Assembly (NCBI GenBank): GCA_947471745.1
Contig: CANJKZ010000783.1
Span: forward strand, 384,501-448,500
DNA: 64,000 nucleotides
Origin: Closterium sp. Naga37s-1
Lineage: Eukaryota; Streptophyta; Zygnematophyceae; Desmidiales; Closteriaceae
Reading direction: 5' to 3'
Of this stretch, positions 1-9,774 are shown in pieces. The notes below the pieces were generated by a model. The model did not search any database. It worked only from the letters and a program-made list of their open reading frames with translations, and was not told the DNA's origin. Position 1 is the first letter of the stretch. Each line of letters opens with the position of its first letter. The position numbers and the translations under genes are program-made.

Positions 1-590
1 AGCTGCTCCATTGTCTGATTGGTCCTCTCGGTCTGGCCGTCCGTCTGTGGGTGGTATGCCGATGAGAACTGTAGCTTCGTGCCGTACTGCGCCCATGTCT
101 CCTTCCAAAATTTCGATGTGAACTTCGCGTCTCGGTCGCTGATGATCGCTGAAGGGATCCCGTGCAGTCGCACGACCGTTCAGATGAAGAGGCGCGCAGT
201 TTTTTCGGCTGTGATTATTGTTCGGCATGGGGCAAAGTGCGCCATCTTTGTGAAGCGATCGACGACGACGAGTACAGCGTCATTGCCAGACGGCCCAGCT
301 GGCATCCCCGTGACAAAATCCATTGTCACTTGCTGCCACGGTCGTTCGGGTGGCTCGAGGGGTTGCAACAGCCCAGCTGGTCATTGACGTGTCGATTTCA
401 TGGCTTGGCACACCCTGCATGAGGACACATATCGCTGCACGTTGTTAGAGGAGTCAGGCCAGTAATATTGACGGTGTAGTAATTTCTGGGTTTTATCAAC
501 CCCGAAGTGTCCGGAGAAGTTCGAATCGTGGACCTCCTGGATAAGGAGTTCACGCAACAGCCTGTAAGCGGGAACCCAAATCCGGTCGGT
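1..590 (-). pseudogene. element A copy 1 integrase (zinc-binding part and start of core)
   Basis: Minus-strand integrase fragment. The Cys end of the HHCC zinc-binding domain can be read (SCRVCQAMKS), then an in-frame TGA just before the QPAGLLQPLEPPERPW linker, then the core start TMDFVTGMPAG with the first catalytic Asp, the VDRFTKMAHF strand, and the second Asp block ISDRDAKF near 120-145. The third catalytic residue (Glu of [10 protein letters not shown]) is encoded close to base 30. The frame is broken by the TGA, which copy 2 also carries, so this is a non-functional remnant. Known family role: strand transfer of element cDNA into the host chromosome. Confidence 0.85.
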
Positions 591-2362
591 TCAGGCCTTT
601 AGGTAATAATCCCCTTTCCGCGTCGTGGCCTGCTGATGATTTCCAGTCATGAAGAATGGGTCCGTAGTGTAACCGTGGGTGAATAGTCCGGTAAGTAGTG
701 GGTTCGAGTGGGTGATGAGTACTGCAGCGGATTGTACTGTCGGTCGGGTCAGGGCGTCAGCGATGCTATTTGCCCCTTTCTTGTACGTGATGCAGTAGGT
801 GAAGTGGCTCTCCATGTAGTCCAGCCACCGAATTTGTCGCGGGTTGAGGTTGGGCTGGGCTCGCAGGTACTGTAGGGACTTGTGGTCCGTGCGAACAGTG
901 ACGTCGGCGCCCACTAGATAGCAGCGCCACAGTTTGAATGCGTGAATAATGGCGAGCATCTCCTTGTCGTGAATCGGGTAGTTATGTTCGGCTGCCTGCA
1001 GCTTGCGTGATTCGTAGGCTATCAGCTGCAGCCTGTTCCCGAAATCTTGGAGTAGCACAGCTCCGATGGCGAAATCAGAGGCGCTGGTTACGACTTCGAA
1101 CGGCTTCGATGGGTCGGCGATGCGCAGCACAGGGGGGGAACGAGAAAAATCTTGAGTTCGTGGAAAGCCGCTTCTGCCTCCTCCCCCCACACAAAGTTCC
1201 TATCCTTGTGCAGCAGGTCGGTCAGCGGGCCGGTTATCCCCGCCATATTCGGGATAAACCACCTGACGTACTTCACGAACCCCAGAAAACTCTGCAGTTC
1301 CGTGACATTCGTCGGGGAATTCCACTCCTGTATGGTCTTGATTTTCGCCGAGTCGATTTTGATACCGTCGCGTGAGATGACGTGCCCCAAAAACTCCAAC
1401 TCCTGCTTAAAAAACTTGCACTTAGAGCCCTTGGTGATGAGTCGGTTCTCCTGCAACCGTTTAAATACTGCGTCGAGGTCACAGAGATGCTGTTCCCGTG
1501 TCTTGTTAAAAATCAGGATATCGTCCAAGTAGACGATGACACATCGGTCTAGAAGATCCCGGAAAACCCTGTTCATGGTGAGTTGAAATGTCGAAGGCGC
1601 ATTCGTGAGGCCGAAAGGCATCACAATAAATTCGTAACTCCCGTAGCGTGTGCGAAACGCAGTCTTGTGACACTCGTCGGCGAAGACTCGAATCTGGTGG
1701 TAACCGCCACGTAAGTCAATCTTTGAGAAATAGCGAGCGCCGCGAAGTTGGTCGAGGAGGTTGTCAGTTTGTGGGACTGGGTAGCGAGACTTGATGGTGA
1801 CCTGGTTCAGCGCGCGATAGTCGATGCACATGCGAAGCCCGCCGTCTTTCTTCAGGGTGAACAGGATCGGTGTTGCGAAGGGAGATGTGCTGGCTCGAAT
1901 GAACCCTTTCTCCAACAGTGCGTCAATTTGACTTCGGAGCTCCTCGGGTTCCGACTGGGTCAACCGCCACTGTGTCCGAACAGTCGGTTGTGCTCCAGGT
2001 TTCAGCTGGATTTTGTGGTCCTCAGGTCTCTCGGGTGGCAGTCCAGGTGGCAGGTCGTCGGGGAAAATGTCAAGGTACCTCCGAATCAGCTCCGCTAAAT
2101 CCGGCGGTATAGCTGCACACAGCTTCTCGATGTCCTTTCCGTCGGTGTCAACTGCCAACTCACGTAAGCAAACAGCGAACAGCTGCGCGCCCCTGTTGAA
2201 GTGGCGAGCTATAGTGATAGCTTTGACGCACGGGGCTTGGATGTAGTCAGGTGTCCATGCAGGCAGTTTAATTAGCCTCTCGTGCCTGTTGATGCTGCAC
2301 GATCCCGTTGTCCAGTCGATGACGGGGTTGTGCCATCGCAGCCAATCACGTCCCAGCAGCAC
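591..2362 (-). pseudogene. element A copy 1 reverse transcriptase and RNase H, frameshifted
   Basis: The RT frame (2362-1088) carries the Ty3 hallmarks: GGYHQIRV, PFGLTNAP and the catalytic YLDD (in VIVYLDDILIF), followed by the connection FLGFVKYVRWFI. The RNase H frame (1190-591) has VVTSASDFAIGAVLLQ with its catalytic Asp, ESRKL, and TDHKSLQYL. The two lie in different frames because a G run on the plus strand (1132-1138) has 7 bases; 8 would restore a continuous polyprotein. Copy 2 has the same 7-base run, so the defect predates the duplication, or both share the same homopolymer error. In copy 1 the RNase H downstream of the shift is otherwise open. Confidence 0.9.
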
Positions 2363-2849
2363 ATCGCAGCCGTCCAGTGTCGTCGCGAGGAAATTTTTGT
2401 TGAAGCCAAAATCGTCGCCGCATTCGATCCTGATCGTCCGTGTTTTCCCGTTATCGCCAGAGGCGTCCCATCCACGAGGCGGGCGTCAATTTCGGCAGAC
2501 ACATGTCAAGTTGCAGCTTGCATTTTTTTGCGCTCGCCGAGTTGAAGAGGCTATGGCTGGCCCCTCCATCGACGAACATTTTCAAGTTATTTTTTAACAC
2601 CTTGCCAGCGACCAGCACAGGGTGATCCACATGATTATCCCCGTTATTCGGCCGAGTGCGATCGATTGCATGAATCGGAACCACTACTCGGTGGGGATGG
2701 TGGGGTTCGGGCGACGGAGCACAGTCAGTAAAGGGCCCGCTAATTACGGACTCTTCCCATTTCCATGCTCCTTCTTGTCGTTCCCCGTCAGCGGCGTTTT
2801 CTCGTGGCAGTCTTTCATGTAGTGACCCGTCTTCCCACACCGGTAACAC
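2272..2849 (-). pseudogene. element A copy 1 retropepsin-like protease region, frameshifted
   Basis: Contains the aspartic protease core FVDGGASHSLF. The usual retropepsin triad is D-S/T-G; here, as in copy 2, it reads D-G-G, an atypical form that may be inactive. The region continues into LLGRDWLRWHNP, the conserved second half of Ty3 proteases. Copy 1 has lost one G (near 2494) relative to copy 2 (29036-29038), which splits a frame that is open in copy 2. Upstream is an acidic, Pro-rich spacer after gag. Confidence 0.8.
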
Positions 2850-3307
2850 GGTCCCTTAGTAGGGCGGTCGGGTGTATGGACGGTGTTGGTCGTGGCCCGA
2901 TGGGTCTGGCCACGAAAGCGGTTTCCATCCCTGGAAGCTGCTCTCGCATACTGCATCAGCACATCTGTTGACTCCGCCAGCCGTACTGCTTCAAGAAATG
3001 ATGTCGGGCGGCCCCTGCGAACCTCGTACTGTATCTCGTATTTGAGGCCGCTGATATATTTATCCAACCGCTCTGCTTCCGACATGTCATCAACTTGGTT
3101 GGCGAGGCCCATAAATGACGCCGTGTAGTCTTGAACAGAAGCCATCTGCGACCATGCACGCAGCTTCATGCGAGCTTGCTCCGAGGCGGATACGTGCTCG
3201 AAGCGATCTCGTAAGCACTCCTTCCACGTGCGTATCGTGGTCACTCCGAAGATTGATTGTGCCACATGATTAGTCACTGTTGAGGTCCCGTCTGCCGCAT
3301 GCGTCAT
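2744..3307 (-). pseudogene. element A copy 1 gag (capsid C-terminal part and nucleocapsid)
   Basis: Gag capsid-like sequence with the retrotrans_gag signature (TWKECLRDRF, YISGLKYEIQYEV) followed by a basic stretch and an intact CCHC zinc knuckle, CYRCGKTGHYMKDC (C-X2-C-X4-H-X4-C), near the C-terminus. The upstream half of gag lies in another frame (see 3454-3912). Copy 2 differs by a Cys-to-Tyr change in the knuckle, so this copy keeps the better nucleocapsid. Confidence 0.85.
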
Positions 3308-3453
3308 ACCTGTCGGCGTCCCCGTTTCAAAGGTTCGGAGCCACCATTCAAGCGCTGCACCTCAAAGAAGCGAAACCGCGCAATTAATGCGCGTGGCATT
3401 GTCATTAACTCCTGCTGCAGTGAAGAAGACTTCGACCCCGAACAGCCACCCCT

Positions 3454-3912
3454 TTACTGTAACCGTCTTGTCTGTAGGATTAAACGGGGCGGGTTGATGG
3501 GTTTTATCTTGATCGTCGTTACTGCAGCTGGTGCTGCTGCCGCTCGCTGCCTGTCTTCCTCTTCGAAGTCACGTGTGAGCGCGTCCAAGGGATTGCTCAC
3601 CGCTTGACTGTTGCCCTCGCCTTCATCATCGGGCGAGACCTGACACGCTTCACCTCGCGTCTGGCGCAGCTCGGCGTTTTCTTCACGCAGTGTTGTCACT
3701 TCCGCCATTAATGACTTCATGCCCTCCTACATCTCTGCCACTTGCGCCATCAACCTGTTAACCGCCTCCTGATCCATGTGCCTAGCGCTACGTCGGGTGG
3801 GCAATCGGGTATCCGTGGCCTTCAGGCAAGTGAAAAGACGAACTATCGGAGTCGGGCAGGATTGAATTAACAATCCCTGCGCCAACCGTCGTGTAGATAC
3901 TAAACCAGCCAC
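3454..3912 (-). pseudogene. element A copy 1 gag N-terminal region
   Basis: Two frames separated by an in-frame TAG. They encode a short N-terminus ending in MDQEAVNRLMAQVAEM, then a heptad-rich MKSLMAEVTTLREENAEL segment that looks like a coiled coil, then an acidic stretch. A frameshift around 3480 separates this from the capsid part. It is recognisable as gag only through position and continuity with copy 2. Confidence 0.6.
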
Positions 3913-3962
3913 ACCCGTGCCACCGAACTACCCTCGGAAAAGCGGGGTCAACTAGGAAAGTA

Positions 3963-3974
3963 GCTCTGATACCA
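3963..3974 (-). promoter_or_regulatory. primer binding site of element A copy 1 (initiator-Met tRNA)
   Basis: The minus strand reads TGGTATCAGAGC two bases inside the 5' LTR, a perfect match to the initiator-methionine tRNA 3' end used by most plant LTR elements. It fixes the LTR boundary and the element's orientation. Confidence 0.9.
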
Positions 3975-3976
3975 GG

Positions 3977-4255
3977 TGTTATGAGTTGTAAAAGAGAGTG
4001 CGCAGGTAAACGAATAACGAGACTGTGATTGAATGATCTGAGAATACAATGAAGGCACAGACTAATGTAGGGACTAGCCTAGCTAGGAGGGAACCTCGGA
4101 CGAGCGAGGTTGGGTGCAGGTTTGGCGATGGGAACATGCCGAAGGCGACGCGAGGAGCCTCGGCAGCGTTGAAAATGGCCGAACGTGAAAGTCCGAAAAT
4201 CGGGCTGTACGCGAAGCAGTCAAACTCGATAAGGAATTCGGGAAAATTCCTTACA
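3977..4255 (-). repeat. 5' LTR of element A copy 1
   Basis: 279-bp LTR, reading TGTAAGGAAT to CATAACA on the minus strand, matching 30519-30797 and 25513-25792. It is followed on the plus strand by ATATTAGTCGGTGGT, the same 15 bases that follow the LTR of copy 2, before the sequences diverge. Confidence 0.9.
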
Positions 4256-4272
4256 ATATTAGTCGGTGGTGT

Positions 4273-5931
4273 TACCTAGAGGGAGCCAAGACTACAGTCT
4301 ATACTGACCACTGCAGTCTCAAATACCTGAAGTCGCAGCCGACACTCTCACGACGACAGGTGCGGTGGGTGGACTTCGCGGAAACTCACTTCCACTACGA
4401 CATCGTCTACAAGCCCGGGCTACACAACAAGACAGACGCGTTGAGCCGCCCCGGACATGTAGCAGGCATCCAGCTCGACGGGATGAACCCCCTGCTCAAG
4501 GGTCTATTCCAACATGGGTACTCCGTGGATGCAGAGATCGCTACAGCACAGACTAAGAAGCTGTTACAGTGGGAGAAAGACTTAGCGATAAGGAAGGGTT
4601 CAGGAAAGATTTGGGTACCGAATTACGCCCTGCTACGGCAGATCCTGTTGGAGGAGTTTCACGACGTACCATACGCGGGACATTTCGGGAGCAACAAGAC
4701 GTTAGCAGGGATAGCGAAGTATTTCTACTGGCCCGGGATGGCAGCAGACGTGCAGCAGTTCGTCACCTCTTGCGACACGTGCCAGCGGATGAAGAGTAGC
4801 AAGCAGAAAAAAGCAGGGTTACTTCAGCCTCTGCCTGTACCGGAGCAGCCATGGCAGGTCGTTAGCCTCGACTTCATCACAGGACTTTCTTCGACCTCAC
4901 GGGGGCACGATTCCATCCTCGTAGTGATCGATAAGTTCTCCAAAATGGGTCACTTCATACCGACCAACGCCACAGCTACAGCTGAAGCAACTGCTCACCT
5001 CTTCTTTGACCGCATCATCACCATCCACGGCATCCCCGCTACACTCATCTCAGACAGAGACCCAAAATTCACCAGCAAGTTCTGGAATGGGCTCATGGGA
5101 CTGTTGGGGACAACGCTTGCAATGTCTTCAGCATACCACCCCCAGACTGACGGACAGACAGAGCGACTCAATCAGGTGGTTGAACAGTTACTGCGCACAG
5201 CTTGCAAGGACAACGTCAGCCACTGGGACACACAGTTACCGACCCTAGAGTTCGCTTACAACAACACATCACATGCGGCCACAGGGGAAACTCCTTTCTT
5301 CCTGTGTTACGGACGGGAACCACTCACACCACAGCAGCCAACCACACCGGCACACGTCCAAGCCGCACATGATTTCGTCACCACCATGCAGCAGCTATGG
5401 GAGAAGACTCAGCGAGGACTCACCAGGATGCAGACCTCCCAGAAGCAGTATGCCGATCGACAGCGACGTGATCACACAGTAGCAGTCGAAGATCAGGTGC
5501 TTCTTGACACACGCAACTTGAACCTGTCTCACCTACCATCCAAGCTCCGGCCTCGCTTCTGTGGTCCCTTTCCCGTTGAGGCACAGGTGACACCAGTTAC
5601 ATTCCGCTTGCGCTTACCAGATACATGGAAGCTTCACAACGCTTTCCATGTCCAGCTACTGAAACCCTACAAGGACCCCAACCAACAGTTCCAGGGATGG
5701 CAGCTACCGCCACCACCACCTGTTCTCATACAGGATGAACCCGAGTACGAAGTGGAGCGCGTTCTCACTCATCGGCGCCGCGGCGGCAAGACCCTCGAGT
5801 TCCTGATACGATGGAAGGGATACGACCCCACTGAGGACAGTTGGGTTGCAGAAGCTGATATGGGCAACGCACGCCGTGCTCTCAAGGATTATCTTGTCAA
5901 GCAGGGTGTATCTCACGCCACCCAGCTTTGA
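4273..5931 (+). pseudogene. element B RNase H (partial), integrase and chromodomain
   Basis: An open frame from the junction to a TGA at 5931. It starts in RNase H (CYLEGAKTTVYTDHCSLKYL, DALSRPG). The integrase HHCC domain follows (AGHFGSNKTLAG, then CDTCQRM), then the core with all three acidic residues: SLDFITGL, DRDPKFTSKFW and TDGQTERLNQ. At the C-terminus is a chromodomain (YEVERVLTHRRR, FLIRWKGYDPTEDSWV) that places it among the chromoviruses, whose chromodomain is thought to steer integration to marked chromatin. No internal stops are visible, so B looks younger than A, but it lacks gag, protease and RT. The first in-frame Met is at 4360, but the true polyprotein began upstream. Confidence 0.92.
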
Positions 5932-5941
5932 GGGGGGGACG
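5931..5941 (+). promoter_or_regulatory. polypurine tract of element B
   Basis: A run AGGGGGGGAC sits immediately after the pol stop codon and directly before the LTR start at 5942, the expected plus-strand priming site. Confidence 0.8.
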
Positions 5942-6319
5942 TGTGAGAGTACGACGGCTTATGCCAGCTATGCTTGCTTGCCTTTACTTTATTATGCTAT
6001 TTCTAGCATAGGATAATTATATGCATGCATGAATTGCTTGATTTCCTAGGCTAGGTGCTTTCCTATATTTTATTATAGTTATAGCACCGAGCTAGGTTGC
6101 GTGCACCGAATTCTGGCTTTTCGGTTGTCACCGAATTGCCTTCTACCGAATTCGGGAAGGATCTGTTCGGGACGCTTCGCGACCCGCGGAACCTTCGCGT
6201 AACACCTGGTTACTGGGCCTTGTGTCGAGCCTATATATAGCCTCGTGTTGTACCCAGGTGATCATTCAATTCAATTCAATTCACATTCTCTTTTCTGAGC
6301 TCGATCCTAGATCCTCACA
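5942..6319 (+). repeat. 3' LTR of element B
   Basis: 378-bp LTR with a perfect 6-bp terminal inverted repeat, TGTGAG to CTCACA. It contains a TATA box at 6231-6240 and direct CAATT repeats at about 6264-6280. No second copy exists in the window to measure divergence. Confidence 0.85.
6231..6240 (+). promoter_or_regulatory. TATA box in element B LTR
   Basis: CTATATATAG about 80 bases before the LTR end, in the expected place for the element's promoter. Confidence 0.6.
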
Positions 6320-6486
6320 CTAGGCGATGACCAGAAGGTGTGTGATGGAGGGATTCTAGTGTCTGCTAGTGCTATGATGTCTCCAGCGTCCTTAAGCCAA
6401 CGGATGAGTTTCCCTTGCTTTCCCATGTCTCCAAGGCCGTTGACGTTAAGGCACGCACATGTGAGGAGGGTTTTTCTGTTACTCAT
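6320..6486 (-). pseudogene. LINE (non-LTR retrotransposon) endonuclease fragment, interrupted by element B
   Basis: Minus-strand reading from an ATG at 6486 gives MSNRKTLLTCACLNVNGLG, then GKLIRWLKDAGDIIALADTR and IPPSHTFW, ending at the element B LTR. LNVNGL followed by roughly 20 residues and DIIAL.xTR is the start of the APE/EEP endonuclease of plant LINEs, which nicks target DNA. The usual acidic QET motif reads ADT here. Only about 55 codons remain, so the rest was displaced by the insertion of B. Confidence 0.75.
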
Positions 6487-6591
6487 TTAACCATTGACTG
6501 GCAGCCTCTTCTCATCCACAGGCTGATAAAGGTATGAAACTGACTACGCTAACCACATCACAGATCTTAGCCGCTGTCTCTAGTCTGCTGT

Positions 6592-7665
6592 TCAGATCTC
6601 GTAATCCTTCTTGATGACGGCAAGGTTCATCTTCTCGAGGGAGCTTTTGGTTGCAGTGCCGAGCTTCTCCTGGCAGATGAGGTGAGCCGCGGACGCAATA
6701 TGGTCTGATGTCGACATGAAACATTTCCCATAGGCCTTCTTGCACCCTGCCTGGATGCATAACCAATCCTCCCTGCTGCTTCCCGTGCATATGAGCACTA
6801 GAGCAGGGTCTCGGAGGATAGGGAGGAGGAGCGCGGTGGCTTTCAGGGACGCAGTTGCAGGAGTCAAACGGATTGTTAGTAAGGGTTAAAGCGGTAAGAG
6901 AGCAGTCAGTTAAGAAAGGTAAGAGCAAGACATTGTTACCGTTAAGCCTGTGAACTTTCCCCAAGGTCTGATTCCACTTCCCAACATTATTCTGACGCTC
7001 TACTACGAACAGAGATACTTATCATAATGCTGTCCTCCGCAGAGTGTGCAGGATAATGATGGGTAATGGATCAGCAGCTTCTTTGAGCGATCAGCCGGGT
7101 CGAGCACCGCATGGATCCAGCGACCATTGTTACCCGGGTGCGGATAAACAAGTCCTTTGACGACATCTGTGTCTGCTCCAGTCACCGGGTGGAGAATGCG
7201 TTGGAAGGCGGAGCAGCAAAGAAAAGCCGGTCGCCGACTCCTCTGCAACTTGTAAGTCGAGAGCCGGTCGATTAACATGCCAATTTCCACGGTCGCCGAA
7301 ACACCGCGGAAGATAACCTCCAGAGCCGTTGGGTTAAGCGAACGCTCACACGCAAACGCAGCATTGTCGGTATGCTGCCAGTGCAGCTTCACCAGTTTCC
7401 CGTTCAGCCGCTGATACACCACTTCTTTTGATGTGCAGATTTCCGCATCCCGCTCCAGGAGGAAAGAGAGCTGCAGACTGCAGTACCGGACCTTCGCGAT
7501 GTACAGCGCTTGCAGCTCCTGGAACTTCGTCGCCGACCAGGCGTGAGGCGAGAGCTCTGCATTCCACCTACGCTTCATCAGCATCTTGACGGTATCCATA
7601 ACACAAACGACTTCTTGAGCAAGCACAAAGGGAAGTAACAGAATGACAGTGGTCCTGAAATTCAT
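6592..7665 (-). CDS. hypothetical secreted cysteine-containing protein, probably two exons
   Basis: I do not recognise the family. From the ATG at 7665 the minus strand encodes MNFRTTVILLLPFVLAQ, a good signal peptide, then about 200 residues with scattered Cys and a basic, mixed composition, to a stop at 7003. Downstream, 6592-6780 encodes GCKKAYGKCF and ends EKMNLAVIKKDYEI before a stop; this has coding character but no obvious start. A plausible intron starts at a GATAA/GTATCT donor near 7020 and ends just upstream of 6780, which would join both parts into one secreted protein. The intron is inference; the first exon alone would give 220 residues. It lies on the same strand as the ORF at 8136-8501. 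Confidence 0.45.
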
Positions 7666-8135
7666 TGTCGCTTCCTTGTCATGATCAGGCCTGTCGATTC
7701 AAGGGCATATGCCCTTAATGCCCTGAACATTCCGGGCTACGTTTGCTCCAGCTCGACTGCATAAAGTGTTAGATTCGCACTGCACCCGTGCCACTAAGTG
7801 CCTCGTTCGACCCTTCCCCGGATGCGTTAAGGGCCCAAATCAGGCCTTCCCCTGTCTCAAAGTTTTGGTTTCCAGTTGTAGGACCCCCCCCCCCCTCCCC
7901 CCCCCCCCCCCCAATTCTGACTGACTGCCCCCCCCCCCCCTTTCTCCCAAGGTTGCACGAGAGGAGTGGATTTTTCCCTTAGCGTTTTCTAGCCAGTCCC
8001 GTGTATGTAAAGTGTCTAAGTCAGCACCCTAAACCCGAATCCCTTAGCGTCTAAGTGCAAACTCTTCACAGGCCCGGATTTCAAGTTTGCACTTTGGGGT
8101 GCGCCCGTGACCGTTAAGGGTGCCCAAACGCTCAG
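7666..8135. other. intergenic stretch with long C runs
   Basis: No gene recognised. It holds two near-uninterrupted C tracts (about 7879-7911 and 7929-7940) that could pause polymerases and are likely length-unstable. Confidence 0.6.
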
Positions 8136-8501
8136 CTACACCCAAAAAAGGGTCAGATGGGGAGGAGCTGGGGAGCGCAAGTATGGGCCGCAGGAACTTC
8201 GACAGGCCTGGTCATGATCCACCTCCATTTCATCATCAGAATCGTCTTCAAGCAGGATCTCTTCAACCGATCCATGAGTTTGCACTGTTTGCCGTTCCGC
8301 CATTGTCAGGCCAGATCTGCCAGCATCTGCGTTATCCTTGGGAGATGACGGGATCTCATTGTCATTGTTGCCATTGCCACCTTCCGACACCTGATCCTTT
8401 ACAGGCTTGTCAGTGTCAACCGCGGGAGGAGCAGGAGGGTCGCCAGGAGCAGCCGGAGGGTCAATGACAGCCTTGGAGCGGGGACCCTTGGGAGGAGCCA
8501 T
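8136..8501 (-). CDS. acidic low-complexity hypothetical ORF, split from its upstream DNA by copia C
   Basis: 121 codons from an ATG at 8501: a Pro/Ala-rich basic start (MAPPKGPRSK), then Asp/Glu/Asn-rich sequence (EEILLEDDSDDEMEVD). No domain recognised; disordered regions of this kind occur in many nuclear proteins. The ATG lies inside the 5-bp target site of copia C. If C is removed, the frame joins without a break to the minus-strand ORF at 15942-16513, so the ATG may be internal to a longer ORF rather than the start. It may continue by splicing to the left. Confidence 0.4.
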   Translation of the reverse strand: MAPPKGPRSKAVIDPPAAPGDPPAPPAVDTDKPVKDQVSEGGNGNNDNEIPSSPKDNADAGRSGLTMAERQTVQTHGSVEEILLEDDSDDEMEVDHDQACRSSCGPYLRSPAPPHLTLFWV

Positions 8502-8502
8502 C

Positions 8503-8611
8503 TGTCAAATGTTGTAGCCTGTAGTGAGGTTTGTCTTAGGGGGTACAGATGTTAGGGTTTGTTATATATACCCCAACCCTCATCAATGAACCAACACTTT
8601 CGTTCTTGACA
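8503..8611 (+). repeat. 5' LTR of copia C
   Basis: 109 bp, TGTCAA to TTGACA inverted ends. Very short for an autonomous copia element. Confidence 0.92.
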
Positions 8612-8619
8612 TGGTATCA
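8612..8619 (+). promoter_or_regulatory. primer binding site of copia C
   Basis: TGGTATCA immediately follows the LTR, matching the first eight bases of the initiator-Met primer site; the match then breaks (CCTAGG instead of GAGC). Confidence 0.75.
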
Positions 8620-8725
8620 CCTAGGTTCGGATCCCGTGGGATCCCGCACCTCTCATCCTCGCTTGTTCCGCCGAAGCCTGTCTCGCTCTCTTGTACTAGT
8701 CGTACCCGTCTTGCCCGAGCCTAGT

Positions 8726-9560
8726 GCCGGCCCGATCTAGTCTCGCTCATTCGTTAGCGCCGGCCCGATCCAATCTCGCTCATTCATTAGCGCCGGCCCG
8801 ATCCAGTCTCGCTCGTTCGTTAGCGCTCGCTCCGCCGACCCGCTTTCCGCGTAGCGTAGCGCCTTCCCCCCCCCTACCCGTAGCGTCGCGCTCTCCCCGA
8901 CTTCTTGTCCCGTCACGCCCTCCCCCGCTGCTTGTCACGTTGCGTCCTCCCCCCGCTGCCCTAAACGCCCGCGTTTCGTCGCCGCGGCGCCCCCCGTTTT
9001 GTCACCGCGGCGCCCGCGTTTTGTCGCTGCGGCGCCCCCCGTTTCATCACCGCGTCGCCCGCATTTCGTCGCCGCGGGGCCCCGCGTTTCGTCGCCGCGG
9101 CGCCCCGCTTTTCGTCGTCGCGGCGCCCTCGTTTCGTCGCCGCGGCGCCCCGCCTTTCGTCGTCGCGGCGCCCTCGTTTTGTCGTCGCGCCTGCCCATAT
9201 CGCCCGTCGCCGCGCCTACTAGCTAGGCCCGCCGCGGGCCCTCCCTTACAGCAGCTGCGGGCCCTCCCTTACAGCCGCCGCACCTGCTAGTTAGGCCCGC
9301 CGCGGGCCCTCCCTTTCAGCCGCCGCGGGCCCTCCCTTACAGCCGCCGCGCCTGCTAGTTAGGCCCGCCGCGGGCCCTCCCTTTCAGCCGCCGCGGGCCC
9401 TCCCTTACAGCCGCCGCGCCTACTGTTAAGGCCCGCCCCGGGCCCTCCCTTTCAGCCGCCGCGGGCCCTCCCTTACAGCCGCCGCGCCTACTGTTAAGGC
9501 CCGCCCCGGGCCCTCCCTTACAGGCGTCATAGGCCCTCCCTTACAGCCGCCGCGCCTGCC
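8726..9560 (+). repeat. tandem repeats in the untranslated leader of copia C
   Basis: Three blocks: a 33-bp unit three times (8726-8824, GCCGGCCCGATC core); a roughly 22-bp unit rich in CGTCGCCGCGGCGCCCC (about 8964-9190); and a longer unit built on CCGCCGCGGGCCCTCCCTTA (about 9230-9560). Chance long frames run through them on both strands because stop codons are rare in such GC-rich repeats; I do not call them genes. Confidence 0.8.
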
Positions 9561-9774
9561 CGTTCAGCCAGCCGCCGTGCCTCCTCGTTCGGTCCGCTAC
9601 GGGCCAGCTCGTTAGGCCCTTCCTTCGCACCGCTGCGCCTACTCGTTCAGTCCGCCGCGGGACCGCCCCTAGCCCTGTTGCGCCCGCGTTTTGCGCCCGT
9701 CACGGACTTGCCCTAGCCGCCTACCGTCCCTACCGGTGCCACCCACCGCTCGACTTGTCGCTTCTACTTACACT

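Larger units (their letters stand above)
1..4255 (-). mobile_element. Ty3/gypsy element A, copy 1 (partial, cut by window edge)
   Basis: A minus-strand LTR retrotransposon. Reading the minus strand from 4255 downwards gives the 5' LTR, an initiator-Met primer site, gag, protease, reverse transcriptase, RNase H and the first part of integrase; the rest lies left of the window. The domain order protease-RT-RNase H-integrase identifies the Ty3/gypsy class. It is almost identical to copy 2 (25513-30797), offset by 26541 or 26542 bases. It shares copy 2's damage: a 7-base homopolymer frameshift between RT and RNase H, and the same stops in gag and before integrase. It also has its own 1-bp deletion in the protease region. 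Confidence 0.95.
4271..6319 (+). mobile_element. Ty3/gypsy chromovirus element B (3' half only)
   Basis: Plus-strand gypsy fragment starting inside RNase H at the junction with element A copy 1 and running through integrase, chromodomain, polypurine tract and a complete 3' LTR. Its 5' half is absent here: either it lies left of the window beyond A copy 1, or it was lost when A arrived. The family is distinct from A and E. Confidence 0.9.

Noticed and set aside
8724-9290. 188-codon plus-strand frame rich in Ala/Arg/Pro/Ser
   Set aside because: It is the tandem-repeat leader of copia C; GC-rich repeats leave all frames open.
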